From: Methanobacteriaceae archaeon
Lineage (GTDB): Archaea > Methanobacteriota > Methanobacteria > Methanobacteriales > Methanobacteriaceae
Reading direction: 5' to 3'
Assembly (NCBI GenBank): GCA_029219465.1
Contig: JAQXTL010000004.1
Coordinates: 186,001 to 250,000 of the forward strand
DNA: 64,000 bases
The notes under the pieces were generated by a model. It was not told the origin of the DNA and did no database searches. It saw nothing but the letters and a program-made list of their open reading frames with translations. This document shows, piece after piece, positions 54,896 through 62,768 of this stretch. How positions within the stretch are numbered: position 1 is the first letter of the stretch; each line of letters opens with the position of its first letter. A program made the position numbers and the translations under genes.

Positions 54896-55201
54896 TTGTC
54901 TAAACCTAATCAAAATCAACAACAAGAATACAGGAGAGTTAGAACACCCAAGAAAGGTGAAATTCCAGGAGTAGTCGAACAAATTATGGGACATGGAAAG
55001 TTAAAAGTTCGCTGTGCTGATGGAAATATGAGAATGACCAGAATTCCTGGAAAAATGAAAAAACGTATTTGGATTCGTGAAGGAGACGTAATCCTTGTAA
55101 AACCTTGGGATTTCCAAGCTGATGAAAAAGCAGATGTAATCTGGAGATACACAAAAACCGAGTCAAACTGGCTTGAAAGAAAAGGCTACTTAAAAATGTA
55201 G
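54896..55201 (+). CDS. translation initiation factor aIF1A
   Basis: aIF1A binds the A-site of the small ribosomal subunit during initiation. The 101-residue OB-fold protein has VEQIMGHGKLKVRCADGNMRM near 28 and RIPGKMKKRIWIREGDVILVK near 49-69, followed by KADVIWRYT. The start is TTG at 54896, supported by GGAGG nine bases upstream. No in-frame ATG fits. It is followed by rio1 after 27 bp, a pair common in archaea. Confidence 0.95.
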   Translation: MSKPNQNQQQEYRRVRTPKKGEIPGVVEQIMGHGKLKVRCADGNMRMTRIPGKMKKRIWIREGDVILVKPWDFQADEKADVIWRYTKTESNWLERKGYLKM

Positions 55202-55228
55202 TCATTACTACTTATTTTTTTGATTTTA

Positions 55229-55999
55229 ATGGATCCTAAAATAGCTAAAGCAGATGCAAAACATGAAAAAATTCATTCCCGAAAAAGAAATAAAGATAGT
55301 TCTGATAGAAAAGTGGGAAATGAAATTTTTGACAAGATTACTTTAGAAACATTATATAAATTAGCTAATCAGGGATACATTGACATTTTAAATGGTGCTA
55401 TAAGTACTGGTAAAGAAGCTAATGTGCTTACAGGCATCACTGATGATGAGAAATTCGTAGCAGTTAAAGTTTACAGAATTGCTACTTCTGATTTTAAAAA
55501 AATGGATTACTACCTTAAAGGAGATCCTAGATTCAACCTTAAAACCAAAAATAAAAGGAAAATCATCTATTCATGGGTTACAAAAGAATTTAAAAACTTA
55601 ACAAGATTAGAAACTGCAGGGGTTAATGTTCCCAAACCAATTACAAGTGCAAATAATGTATTGTTAATTGAATTTATTGGCGATGAAAATGGAAATCCTG
55701 CACAGCCTGTTAAAAATCAGCCACCACAAAATCCAGATGAATTTTTCAATAAATTACTTGTAAATCTAAAACTCTTTGTAAATGAAGCAAAACTTGTTCA
55801 TGGAGATTTATCCAATTACAATATCTTAAATAAAGATGAAGAACCGGTTATTATTGATGTTTCACAATCAGTTGTTTTAGATAACCCTATTTCAAAAGAA
55901 CTTCTTGAAAGAGATATTAACACCCTTGTTCGTGAATATTCCAAATTAGGTGTTAAAACTAGCTTTGAAGAAGTTTGGGAATATGTAAATCCTTGGTAA
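55229..55999 (+). CDS. Rio1-type serine kinase
   Basis: Rio1 is an atypical kinase/ATPase for small-subunit ribosome maturation. The 256-residue protein has the flexible nucleotide loop STGKEANVLTG near residue 60 and the KVYRIATSDFKKMDYYLKGDPRF stretch near 76-98. LVHGDLSNYNIL near 192 is the catalytic loop, and IIDVSQSVV near 209 the metal-binding site. Start ATG 55229 is preferred over an upstream TTG. Its 3' end is 16 bp from the integrase gene, the left border of the accessory region. Confidence 0.93.
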   Translation: MDPKIAKADAKHEKIHSRKRNKDSSDRKVGNEIFDKITLETLYKLANQGYIDILNGAISTGKEANVLTGITDDEKFVAVKVYRIATSDFKKMDYYLKGDPRFNLKTKNKRKIIYSWVTKEFKNLTRLETAGVNVPKPITSANNVLLIEFIGDENGNPAQPVKNQPPQNPDEFFNKLLVNLKLFVNEAKLVHGDLSNYNILNKDEEPVIIDVSQSVVLDNPISKELLERDINTLVREYSKLGVKTSFEEVWEYVNPW

Positions 56000-56015
56000 A
56001 AGATGTTTTACTTAG

Positions 56016-57221
56016 ATGAAAAATACTTCTCAAATGCTCTCTGTTAACATTTTTTATAGAAAAACTATAAAGGTGTTAACTATAAATAATAACGAACTGT
56101 TGAAACCCCTTGCCATAAGTTGTAACCACTCGGAAGAAACACAAAGAATATATAGACTAGCATTGAGCCAATATGCTTCTTATTTTAATCAAGACTTACA
56201 TGAACTATTAGCTGAAGCAGAAGAAGATGAAAACAACAATCTTAAATGGAAACGCCGCCGTGTAAAAGCAAAGCTAACAGAATACAGACACCACCTTCTG
56301 CAGAAATATGCTTTAAACACCGTCAAAAAACACATGATTGCAATAAATAAATTTTACAGATTCTATGATATTGAAATACTGAAATTGCCCATGATAAATG
56401 AAAAGTCAATGCAAAAAGCACAGCCTATTTATTTTAAGGATTTACCTGATAAGGAAATCATAAGGGAAGCCGTAAGCATTGCATCCCCATTTATGAAAGC
56501 AGTCATATTGTTTATCTGCTCCAGCGGTTGCGGAAGAGCTGAAACTTTGAATTTGACAATCCATGACTACATCGATGCACTGTCTGAATATGTGCCTAGA
56601 AGAAGCAGGGACATATATGAAATAATTGACATTACCAATGAAGACGACAATATCGTTCCTACTTTTAACATTAGAAGACTTAAAACAAATAAATACTATA
56701 CAACATATTGCAGTCCTGAAGCGGTAAAAGCTATTAACGGTTATCTTTTAACACGTACAGACCCATTAACCAATGAAAGTATATTGTTTAAGACACATCC
56801 GCAATACTTAATCAATAACTTTCAAAAAATCAATGATTATTTGGGTCTTGGAAAAGTAGGAAAATACAATCGTTTCAGAAGCCATATGCTTAGGAAATTC
56901 CATGCTTCAGCATTGTACAATGACGGCATGAGTTTGGATAAGGTTAATGACCTACAGGGCAAGGCTAAAAACAAAACAGATCAGACATATTTTCTAATCA
57001 ATCCTGAAGATTTGAAGTATGATTATATTCAACATCTGCCTGCTGTTACAATAAGTAAAGAGATTGAAAAGATATCAATCAAATCCCCAGAGTTTATGCA
57101 AATGGAAAAAGAAAACCAATCCTTAAAAACAGAAATGAATAAAATGAGGAATGAAATTAACGAGATAGATGATTTGAAGAAAACAGTCCGAGGCATAATG
57201 GAGATGATTGAAGAAATGTAA
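56016..57221 (+). CDS. tyrosine recombinase/integrase
   Basis: Tyrosine recombinases cut and rejoin DNA at attachment sites. The 401-residue protein has an N-terminal SAM-like DNA-binding region (EETQRIYRLALSQYASYF near 41). The catalytic set R174 (SSGCGRAETLNL), K223, H290-M-L-R293 and nucleophile Y325 (TDQTYF) is complete. The usual second His is replaced in LQGKAKNKT. A C-terminal coiled coil spans 350-400. A GTG at 56073 preceded by weak signals could be the true start. Codons such as CGC and CCG, rare nearby, hint at transfer. It abuts rio1 by 16 bp. Confidence 0.85.
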   Translation: MKNTSQMLSVNIFYRKTIKVLTINNNELLKPLAISCNHSEETQRIYRLALSQYASYFNQDLHELLAEAEEDENNNLKWKRRRVKAKLTEYRHHLLQKYALNTVKKHMIAINKFYRFYDIEILKLPMINEKSMQKAQPIYFKDLPDKEIIREAVSIASPFMKAVILFICSSGCGRAETLNLTIHDYIDALSEYVPRRSRDIYEIIDITNEDDNIVPTFNIRRLKTNKYYTTYCSPEAVKAINGYLLTRTDPLTNESILFKTHPQYLINNFQKINDYLGLGKVGKYNRFRSHMLRKFHASALYNDGMSLDKVNDLQGKAKNKTDQTYFLINPEDLKYDYIQHLPAVTISKEIEKISIKSPEFMQMEKENQSLKTEMNKMRNEINEIDDLKKTVRGIMEMIEEM

Positions 57222-58052
57222 TGATACCCTGGTTTAATTTTGATAGATTTGACTTTGGTAAAAAAAACATAAAAACTATGTAAACTTTAAAAAACTTTTG
57301 TAAAAGTTTTTTTAAAAAATCGTTTATAATTGTTTTTAGGTTAATTGAAGGATTTTACATCGGTTTTGGTGATGTGGTTTTTGTAAAAAAAACTGAAGTT
57401 TCAGGGATAAGGGCGAGGTAACTTTAACAATACCTCCCGCATACTCTGGGAAAATATGGTTTTTTAAAAAATCATAATCTAAAAAGTGATAATAACTATT
57501 CTTTTTTGATTTAAAGGATTCTGAAAGCTATTTAAAAAAACCATCCCAAAATTTCTCAATAGTTTTTATAGTTTTTATAAAATTAACATCACCCCATATT
57601 ATGAAATCATAAGACTGAAAATAATCAACATAAAGAATGATTAATTTAAAAGGCATTTCATCCCTTATTTAATTTAAACATAGTATTTTTTATGATATCT
57701 AATAATATGAACCGATTAATTTGAACATTGCATTTACTATTTTAAATGCCCATATTTTCGAGAACCCAGCCATATTTATTCCATATCTAAAATCCATTCA
57801 ACAACTACCTAAAAAAACTTGATTATTACACTTAAGATTATTTTCAAAGATGTTAATAATGGAATTTTTAAAAAGTAGCTATTAGAAATCAAATTAAAAT
57901 TTGTCTAATTCATCTACTGAATACAAATAACATGAGAGATTTTTCATGAAGATCTTATTTAATAAGAGCAATTATAAAATGGTTGAGTCTTATTAATCAT
58001 CTTCATTTACTTTGGATATTACTTTGAAGAGTGAAACACTTTATATCAATAA
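57222..58052. other. 831-bp gene-free stretch with inverted repeats
   Basis: No credible gene is seen on either strand. Three inverted repeats cluster at the integrase end. AAAAAACTTTT/AAAAGTTTTTT (57289-57299 and 57302-57312, 2-nt loop) is a probable terminator. CTGAA-GT-TTCAG lies at 57393-57404. GAGGTA/TACCTC (57415-57420 and 57431-57436) has partly matching GC flanks. The rest, to the restriction gene, is AT-rich and featureless to me. It could hold an attachment site, control DNA or decayed genes. Confidence 0.5.
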
Positions 58053-59129
58053 TTAAGGAATATTAAATTCTAATTTATAATATAATTCAATATCCGAAAT
58101 AATTTGATTAATTTCTTCATCATTTAGTAGATTTAAATATTTTTTTAATTCATTAATAGTTATTACCTCTTCAATTGCATCAATGTATCTTTTTTTAATT
58201 ATTTCATTACCCTCACTTTTAGTAACAGCATAATCAACTAAATCTTTTAGAATTATATTTTTACTTGTATCTGTTTTAACTACAAATGTAATGGGATACC
58301 TCAAAACTTTATCAATATCTAAAAAATATTTATCATAATCTCCAACTTCAGTAACCTGAAAAAACCTGCCCCCCGGTTTCATAACAAAATCAATTCCACC
58401 ATCGTTAGCATTAGTTCGTCCTGTTTTATAAAGTTGTAAATATTCTTCTTTTAAATCATCCTCAGAATTTCCAATGAATATTTTAGTTCGTTTATAATAA
58501 TTAGATAGAATAGAATATGAAAAAATTTCAAAAATTCTTGCTTCTGTATCTTCATTAATTAAATTTAATAGTGAATTTTTCTTTAATTGAGGATTTTGTA
58601 ATTTTTTTAAATCTTCTAATAAATAGAGCAACTCTTTATCTTTTTCAATTAACAGATTTATATATTCTTCAACAATTTCAATAAACATTTCAGTTAAATC
58701 TTCACCATCAATGTATAAATAATTCGGATTAAGACGATATTTTTTATCATCAATCAATATTAATCTACCCTGTTCAGAACCAAAATGATTTCTAAATTCT
58801 CCATTGACACGATTATTTAAAGCATGATTCTGTAATTTATCACCACCATATAATGTTCGGGTGAAATTAAATAATTCAGTAAACTTAAATCCTTTGAATT
58901 GATTATATTCTGGATTATTGATGAATCCTTTTTCTTTATAAAAATGTAATAAACTATAAACAGCATACCAATTTGCATAAGACCGTCTAGTTTTAGTATT
59001 TCCATGAATAGCATTAGATTTTAAATTAAAATATTGAATTAAATTACTTTTATTATAAATTTCTAATGATTTTCCAGGAAAATATTTTTCAATTATGTCT
59101 AAAATGTATTTTTCAGGTTGTTTGCCCAT
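58053..59129 (-). CDS. type II restriction endonuclease (PD-(D/E)XK-like)
   Basis: This 358-residue protein lies directly after, and overlaps by 17 bp, a DNA methyltransferase gene. That pairing is the main evidence for a restriction enzyme. A nuclease core is visible: E196/E201 in TEARIFEIFSYSILSNYYK, then NANDGGIDFVMKPGGRFFQVTE with D247 and E261. The last element has Q-x-T-E in place of the usual E-x-K. The N-terminal half (NWYAVYSLLHFYKEKGF) is probably a DNA-binding domain. The recognition sequence cannot be told. Confidence 0.75.
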   Translation of the reverse strand: MGKQPEKYILDIIEKYFPGKSLEIYNKSNLIQYFNLKSNAIHGNTKTRRSYANWYAVYSLLHFYKEKGFINNPEYNQFKGFKFTELFNFTRTLYGGDKLQNHALNNRVNGEFRNHFGSEQGRLILIDDKKYRLNPNYLYIDGEDLTEMFIEIVEEYINLLIEKDKELLYLLEDLKKLQNPQLKKNSLLNLINEDTEARIFEIFSYSILSNYYKRTKIFIGNSEDDLKEEYLQLYKTGRTNANDGGIDFVMKPGGRFFQVTEVGDYDKYFLDIDKVLRYPITFVVKTDTSKNIILKDLVDYAVTKSEGNEIIKKRYIDAIEEVITINELKKYLNLLNDEEINQIISDIELYYKLEFNIP

Positions 59130-60033
59130 TTATATTCCCCATTTCTAGTGTTGTTTGTGAATTAATATGATCTTTTTTAGATTTATTTTTAGTTTTTCTT
59201 TTTTTCTCTTTTACTAGTTTTTCACCATTATACTCATTTGCAATCTCTAATCTGCGAATACCAATTTTAAAAAATTCAGGATTATAATCAATAGAAATTG
59301 ATTTGCGATTTAATTTTTTAGCAACTGCAGAGGTTGTAAAACTACCCCCAAATGGATCAAAAACTATATCTCCCTCATTAGAACTAGCTAAAATAATCCT
59401 TTCAAGTAATTTTTCAGGTTTTTGTGTGGGGTGATTTTCATATTCATCCATTCTAAAACGCACTCTATTAAAATTCCAAACATTACCTGGAACTTTTTTT
59501 GTATTATAAGGCCTTGGAGGTGTTGCCCTATAGTCTATTAACTTTCTTTTTGATCCTGTTTTTGCTTCAACCATTATATCTTCATGGTTAAAAGTATATT
59601 TTGCTTTTTTATTTTTAGTGCACATTAAAATAGGTTCATATAATGATCCAAAATATTTTTTAGATTGGACTCCTGATGAATCATAATGCCAAACAATACG
59701 TGAAATAACATGATAATTTTCTTGCATAAAAACATCAATATAGGGCATATATTGTGTAGCCGTCATAATATAAAACGTCCCATCATCTTTTAAAATACGC
59801 ATAGCTTCAGAAATCCATTGTTTATTCCATTCAACATAGTCCTCAGTTGATTCCCAACTATCTTTATTATTACCAAAATTCTTTCCAATATTATATGGTT
59901 CATCTGCAAAAATTAAATCAACAGAGCTACTTTCCATATTTTTCATTATTTCTAAAGAATCACCCAAAATAATTAAATGATTATCTTTCTCCATATGCTC
60001 ATATTTTTCATTGACTATCTTAGAAAACAACAT
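59113..60033 (-). CDS. beta-class DNA methyltransferase (N6-adenine or N4-cytosine)
   Basis: The enzyme methylates an amino group in DNA using S-adenosylmethionine and protects host sites from the adjacent nuclease. The 306-residue chain has catalytic motif IV first (DLIFADEPYNIGKNFG at 39-54). Later come HPTQKPEKLLERII and motif I with DPFGGSFTTSAVA, the beta-class order. Motif IV reads D-E-P-Y where most have D-P-P-Y. The C-terminus is basic (KKRKTKNKSKKDH). Start 60033 has an AGGT site six bases upstream. Confidence 0.88.
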   Translation of the reverse strand: MLFSKIVNEKYEHMEKDNHLIILGDSLEIMKNMESSSVDLIFADEPYNIGKNFGNNKDSWESTEDYVEWNKQWISEAMRILKDDGTFYIMTATQYMPYIDVFMQENYHVISRIVWHYDSSGVQSKKYFGSLYEPILMCTKNKKAKYTFNHEDIMVEAKTGSKRKLIDYRATPPRPYNTKKVPGNVWNFNRVRFRMDEYENHPTQKPEKLLERIILASSNEGDIVFDPFGGSFTTSAVAKKLNRKSISIDYNPEFFKIGIRRLEIANEYNGEKLVKEKKRKTKNKSKKDHINSQTTLEMGNINGQTT

Positions 60034-60247
60034 TTAAATACCTATAATTAAATTAATAATCTGTAAAGTAAATATAACTGTTATTAATTTATGTTAAAAG
60101 TTATTAAAAAATTTATCCAATATCCATGAATATATTATTACAGAGATTAAATAATTTCGTCAAATTAATAAAAAATTTATTTAATTGACTGTTATATTTC
60201 GAGAATATTAATTATAGATAAATTAAGTTTTCAAGGTATTAATTTTA

Positions 60248-61273
60248 TTAATCAAAATCAATATCATAAACTCGAGAATTTAAATCATAAAACCATTCAT
60301 CATTTTCTTTTCGAAATATGTAACTTTCACTTTGATTAACAGTTTTAGTACTATAATCATCAAATATGCTACTGAACCTATGAGAATATTCTTTAGGACA
60401 ATAAAACCAAATATCTAAGAAAAATTCGACTTCAAATTCATTATTATCATATTGATGAATATCCGTATCATCTTCAAGTATCTCAAACGAATCAATTTCA
60501 TAACTATTGAAATCTATACTGATTACACAAGCATCTTCATACTTCTTTTCCAATATTTTGAAAAAATTATTGGCAATATACTCTTTTAAGTCTGTGAAAA
60601 GTTTAAATTCTGTGTTAATATATGAATTAATATTTTTATTTTTTATAATCACTAAATCATTATAAATATCATGTTTACGGAAACTTGTAATGTAATTTTT
60701 AAATTCATCTTGTAATTCTTTTATATTGTTTGAAAACCCATTATCATTTGAAAATAGCGCGTATTTATCATATTTATTATCTTCAGCAAATTTTAATAAA
60801 GATAAAAATAAAATTGCATCTTTAAAACCTTTATCTGAACTGCCTTCAATAAATGGTGGTTTTTTATTAATAGACATGTCTAAGACTTTATTAAAAAGAA
60901 GATTACCCTCACTAGGAATTGGAATAATATTTAATTCTTCAAAATAATAATTTTTTAAGTTTTCACAGACCTTCTTAATATCTAAATCATTATTTATAAT
61001 AGTAATTTCTTCAAAATTCTTAAACTCCCGTTTAAAGTTTTCTAAATCTCTACATTTTTTATTTAATTTTAATTCTAAATGATGTAACAATTCTAATAAT
61101 ACAATTTCTGGGAAGAAAATACTTACTTCATAAGTTAAATCATTTAATTCTAACGTTTTTAGAATCTTATAATATTCATCCAAGGGTAATTTTGATAAAT
61201 CATTAATTCTTTTCTTGCTATAGGTAAAAACATTTGTGTCTGGAATTATTGCAATTTTTAAATCTGATTGCAT
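60248..61273 (-). CDS. PIN-like nuclease domain protein with extra C-terminal domain
   Basis: The first 215 residues look like a DUF4935/PIN-type ribonuclease. It has IIPDTNVFTYS with D12, PEIVLLELLHHL with E56/E61, SSDKGFKDAILFLSLL with D152, and ALFSNDNGFS with D177. These acidic residues form the usual metal site. Residues 220-341 are a separate domain (SIDFNSYEIDSFEILEDD, YSHRFSSIFDDYS) I do not recognise. There is no toxin-antitoxin partner in the usual overlapping arrangement. It is downstream of the helical and PLD-like genes on the same strand, 49 bp after the former. Confidence 0.75.
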   Translation of the reverse strand: MQSDLKIAIIPDTNVFTYSKKRINDLSKLPLDEYYKILKTLELNDLTYEVSIFFPEIVLLELLHHLELKLNKKCRDLENFKREFKNFEEITIINNDLDIKKVCENLKNYYFEELNIIPIPSEGNLLFNKVLDMSINKKPPFIEGSSDKGFKDAILFLSLLKFAEDNKYDKYALFSNDNGFSNNIKELQDEFKNYITSFRKHDIYNDLVIIKNKNINSYINTEFKLFTDLKEYIANNFFKILEKKYEDACVISIDFNSYEIDSFEILEDDTDIHQYDNNEFEVEFFLDIWFYCPKEYSHRFSSIFDDYSTKTVNQSESYIFRKENDEWFYDLNSRVYDIDFD

Positions 61274-61322
61274 GTTTAATTATTATGTTTTATTAATATT
61301 TAAATTTAAAACTGTTTAAAAC

Positions 61323-62768
61323 CTATAATTTACCCAACAAATTCTCTTCAAATCTATCTAAAAAGTTTTCTTTTTTATTATCTAAAAATTTTTTAAACAA
61401 AACATATTCCTCATAAAATTCATTATAGTGCACTTTAATTTCATCATCATTCAACTTATTAAATTCATAAATGACACTGAAAATAAATAATTTAGAGTAA
61501 TATACAAAAAATTTATTCCTATGATGTAAAATATTATATGACCATTCATTATCCAAGTTTTTAAGCTTAACGAATAACTTTTTCATGGAATCCAATAACT
61601 TATCATCATCATATTTATGGAAATAATAATCAATGATAAAATTACAGAAATCAGTGCAAAGAATATTCAAACCCTTATTTTTCTCATTAAACGAATTTAA
61701 AAGGTGATTATTCCATTTAATATGAATTAATTCAAAAACATATTCAGAATTCTCACATTCACTGCATTCCTTTAACATTTTTGTCCTAACCTCAATCAAC
61801 TTAACATTGTCATTCAATGGAATTGACTCAATTAAAATGTTAAGATCTTCTTTAGATAGTTTGCAAAACATTGCTCCCATTACTTCATTGAAAAATTCAT
61901 TATACATAAAAATATTCATTAATCCATTGAAGAGAGTTTTATTCAATTGATATAACTGGATGCACATTTCTACAACAAGATCATGATAATCCTCAATATC
62001 CCCAGATGCTCTTAAAAATTTCATTAAAAAACAAAGCAATGTTTTTTCCTTAATTTCATCATGATTTATGAAAAAGGAATTTATTTGATTAAAAGACATG
62101 CATTTTATAATTAGAAGCAAAGAAAATACATTATCTAAAGTTAATAACTGTTCAAATAATTCCAAATTATATTTTTGCAATACATAAATCATTTGATAAA
62201 AATGATTCGGCAATATAAATTTATTATTTTTTATTAATGGATTATATTTTTCAAAATCTATTTGCCTTAAATAAGTAATTAAAGTTTCTTCCTCATTAAT
62301 GTCATTTAATTTATCAAAATACATGGATAATGCTTCATCAGCAACATGAATTTTAATATTGTTCAAAATTTCAAATATTTTAATAAGAATTTCATTGAAT
62401 TCATCATTTAAATCATATTTATTAACTAAATCCCCAATAGGCAAATCTATTCGGCTATTTGCATACAAAAATATGAAAAAATAACTTAAATTAATCTCAT
62501 TAAGTCCTTTTTGAAATATTTGAACTAATGATTTAATAATAGCTACTTTTTTCTCGATTGAATTTTTCTTAAAAACAACATCTATTTTATTAATTAATTT
62601 TCTCAATAACTCACGTACATCTAAACTTTGACTATTTCCAACATACTCAATGTAAATAAAATCTTCAAAAGAAAATTTAGACAAATCTTCAATTATCAAA
62701 TCTAAATTATTATCTGATGAAATCTGATTGAAATCTTCCAAATTACTTATTATTCTGGATATTTCCAT
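61323..62768 (-). CDS. unrecognised helical protein of a putative defence cluster
   Basis: This 481-residue protein appears almost entirely alpha-helical and Leu/Ile/Asn/Lys-rich (for example EISRIISNLEDFNQ, IKSLVQIFQKGLNEINLSYFF, LLCFLMKFLRASGDIEDYHD). It suggests HEAT- or TPR-like helical repeats. No catalytic motif is seen. Start ATG 62768 has GGAG nine bases upstream and overlaps the preceding PLD-like gene by 19 bp, so the two are translationally coupled. The frame also extends to 62801, but without a ribosome site. I do not recognise a family. Confidence 0.65.
   Translation of the reverse strand: MEISRIISNLEDFNQISSDNNLDLIIEDLSKFSFEDFIYIEYVGNSQSLDVRELLRKLINKIDVVFKKNSIEKKVAIIKSLVQIFQKGLNEINLSYFFIFLYANSRIDLPIGDLVNKYDLNDEFNEILIKIFEILNNIKIHVADEALSMYFDKLNDINEEETLITYLRQIDFEKYNPLIKNNKFILPNHFYQMIYVLQKYNLELFEQLLTLDNVFSLLLIIKCMSFNQINSFFINHDEIKEKTLLCFLMKFLRASGDIEDYHDLVVEMCIQLYQLNKTLFNGLMNIFMYNEFFNEVMGAMFCKLSKEDLNILIESIPLNDNVKLIEVRTKMLKECSECENSEYVFELIHIKWNNHLLNSFNEKNKGLNILCTDFCNFIIDYYFHKYDDDKLLDSMKKLFVKLKNLDNEWSYNILHHRNKFFVYYSKLFIFSVIYEFNKLNDDEIKVHYNEFYEEYVLFKKFLDNKKENFLDRFEENLLGKL

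Noticed and set aside
56016-58052. CRISPR array in or near the defence island
   Set aside because: No regularly spaced direct repeats were seen there or elsewhere in the window, and no cas genes are present.
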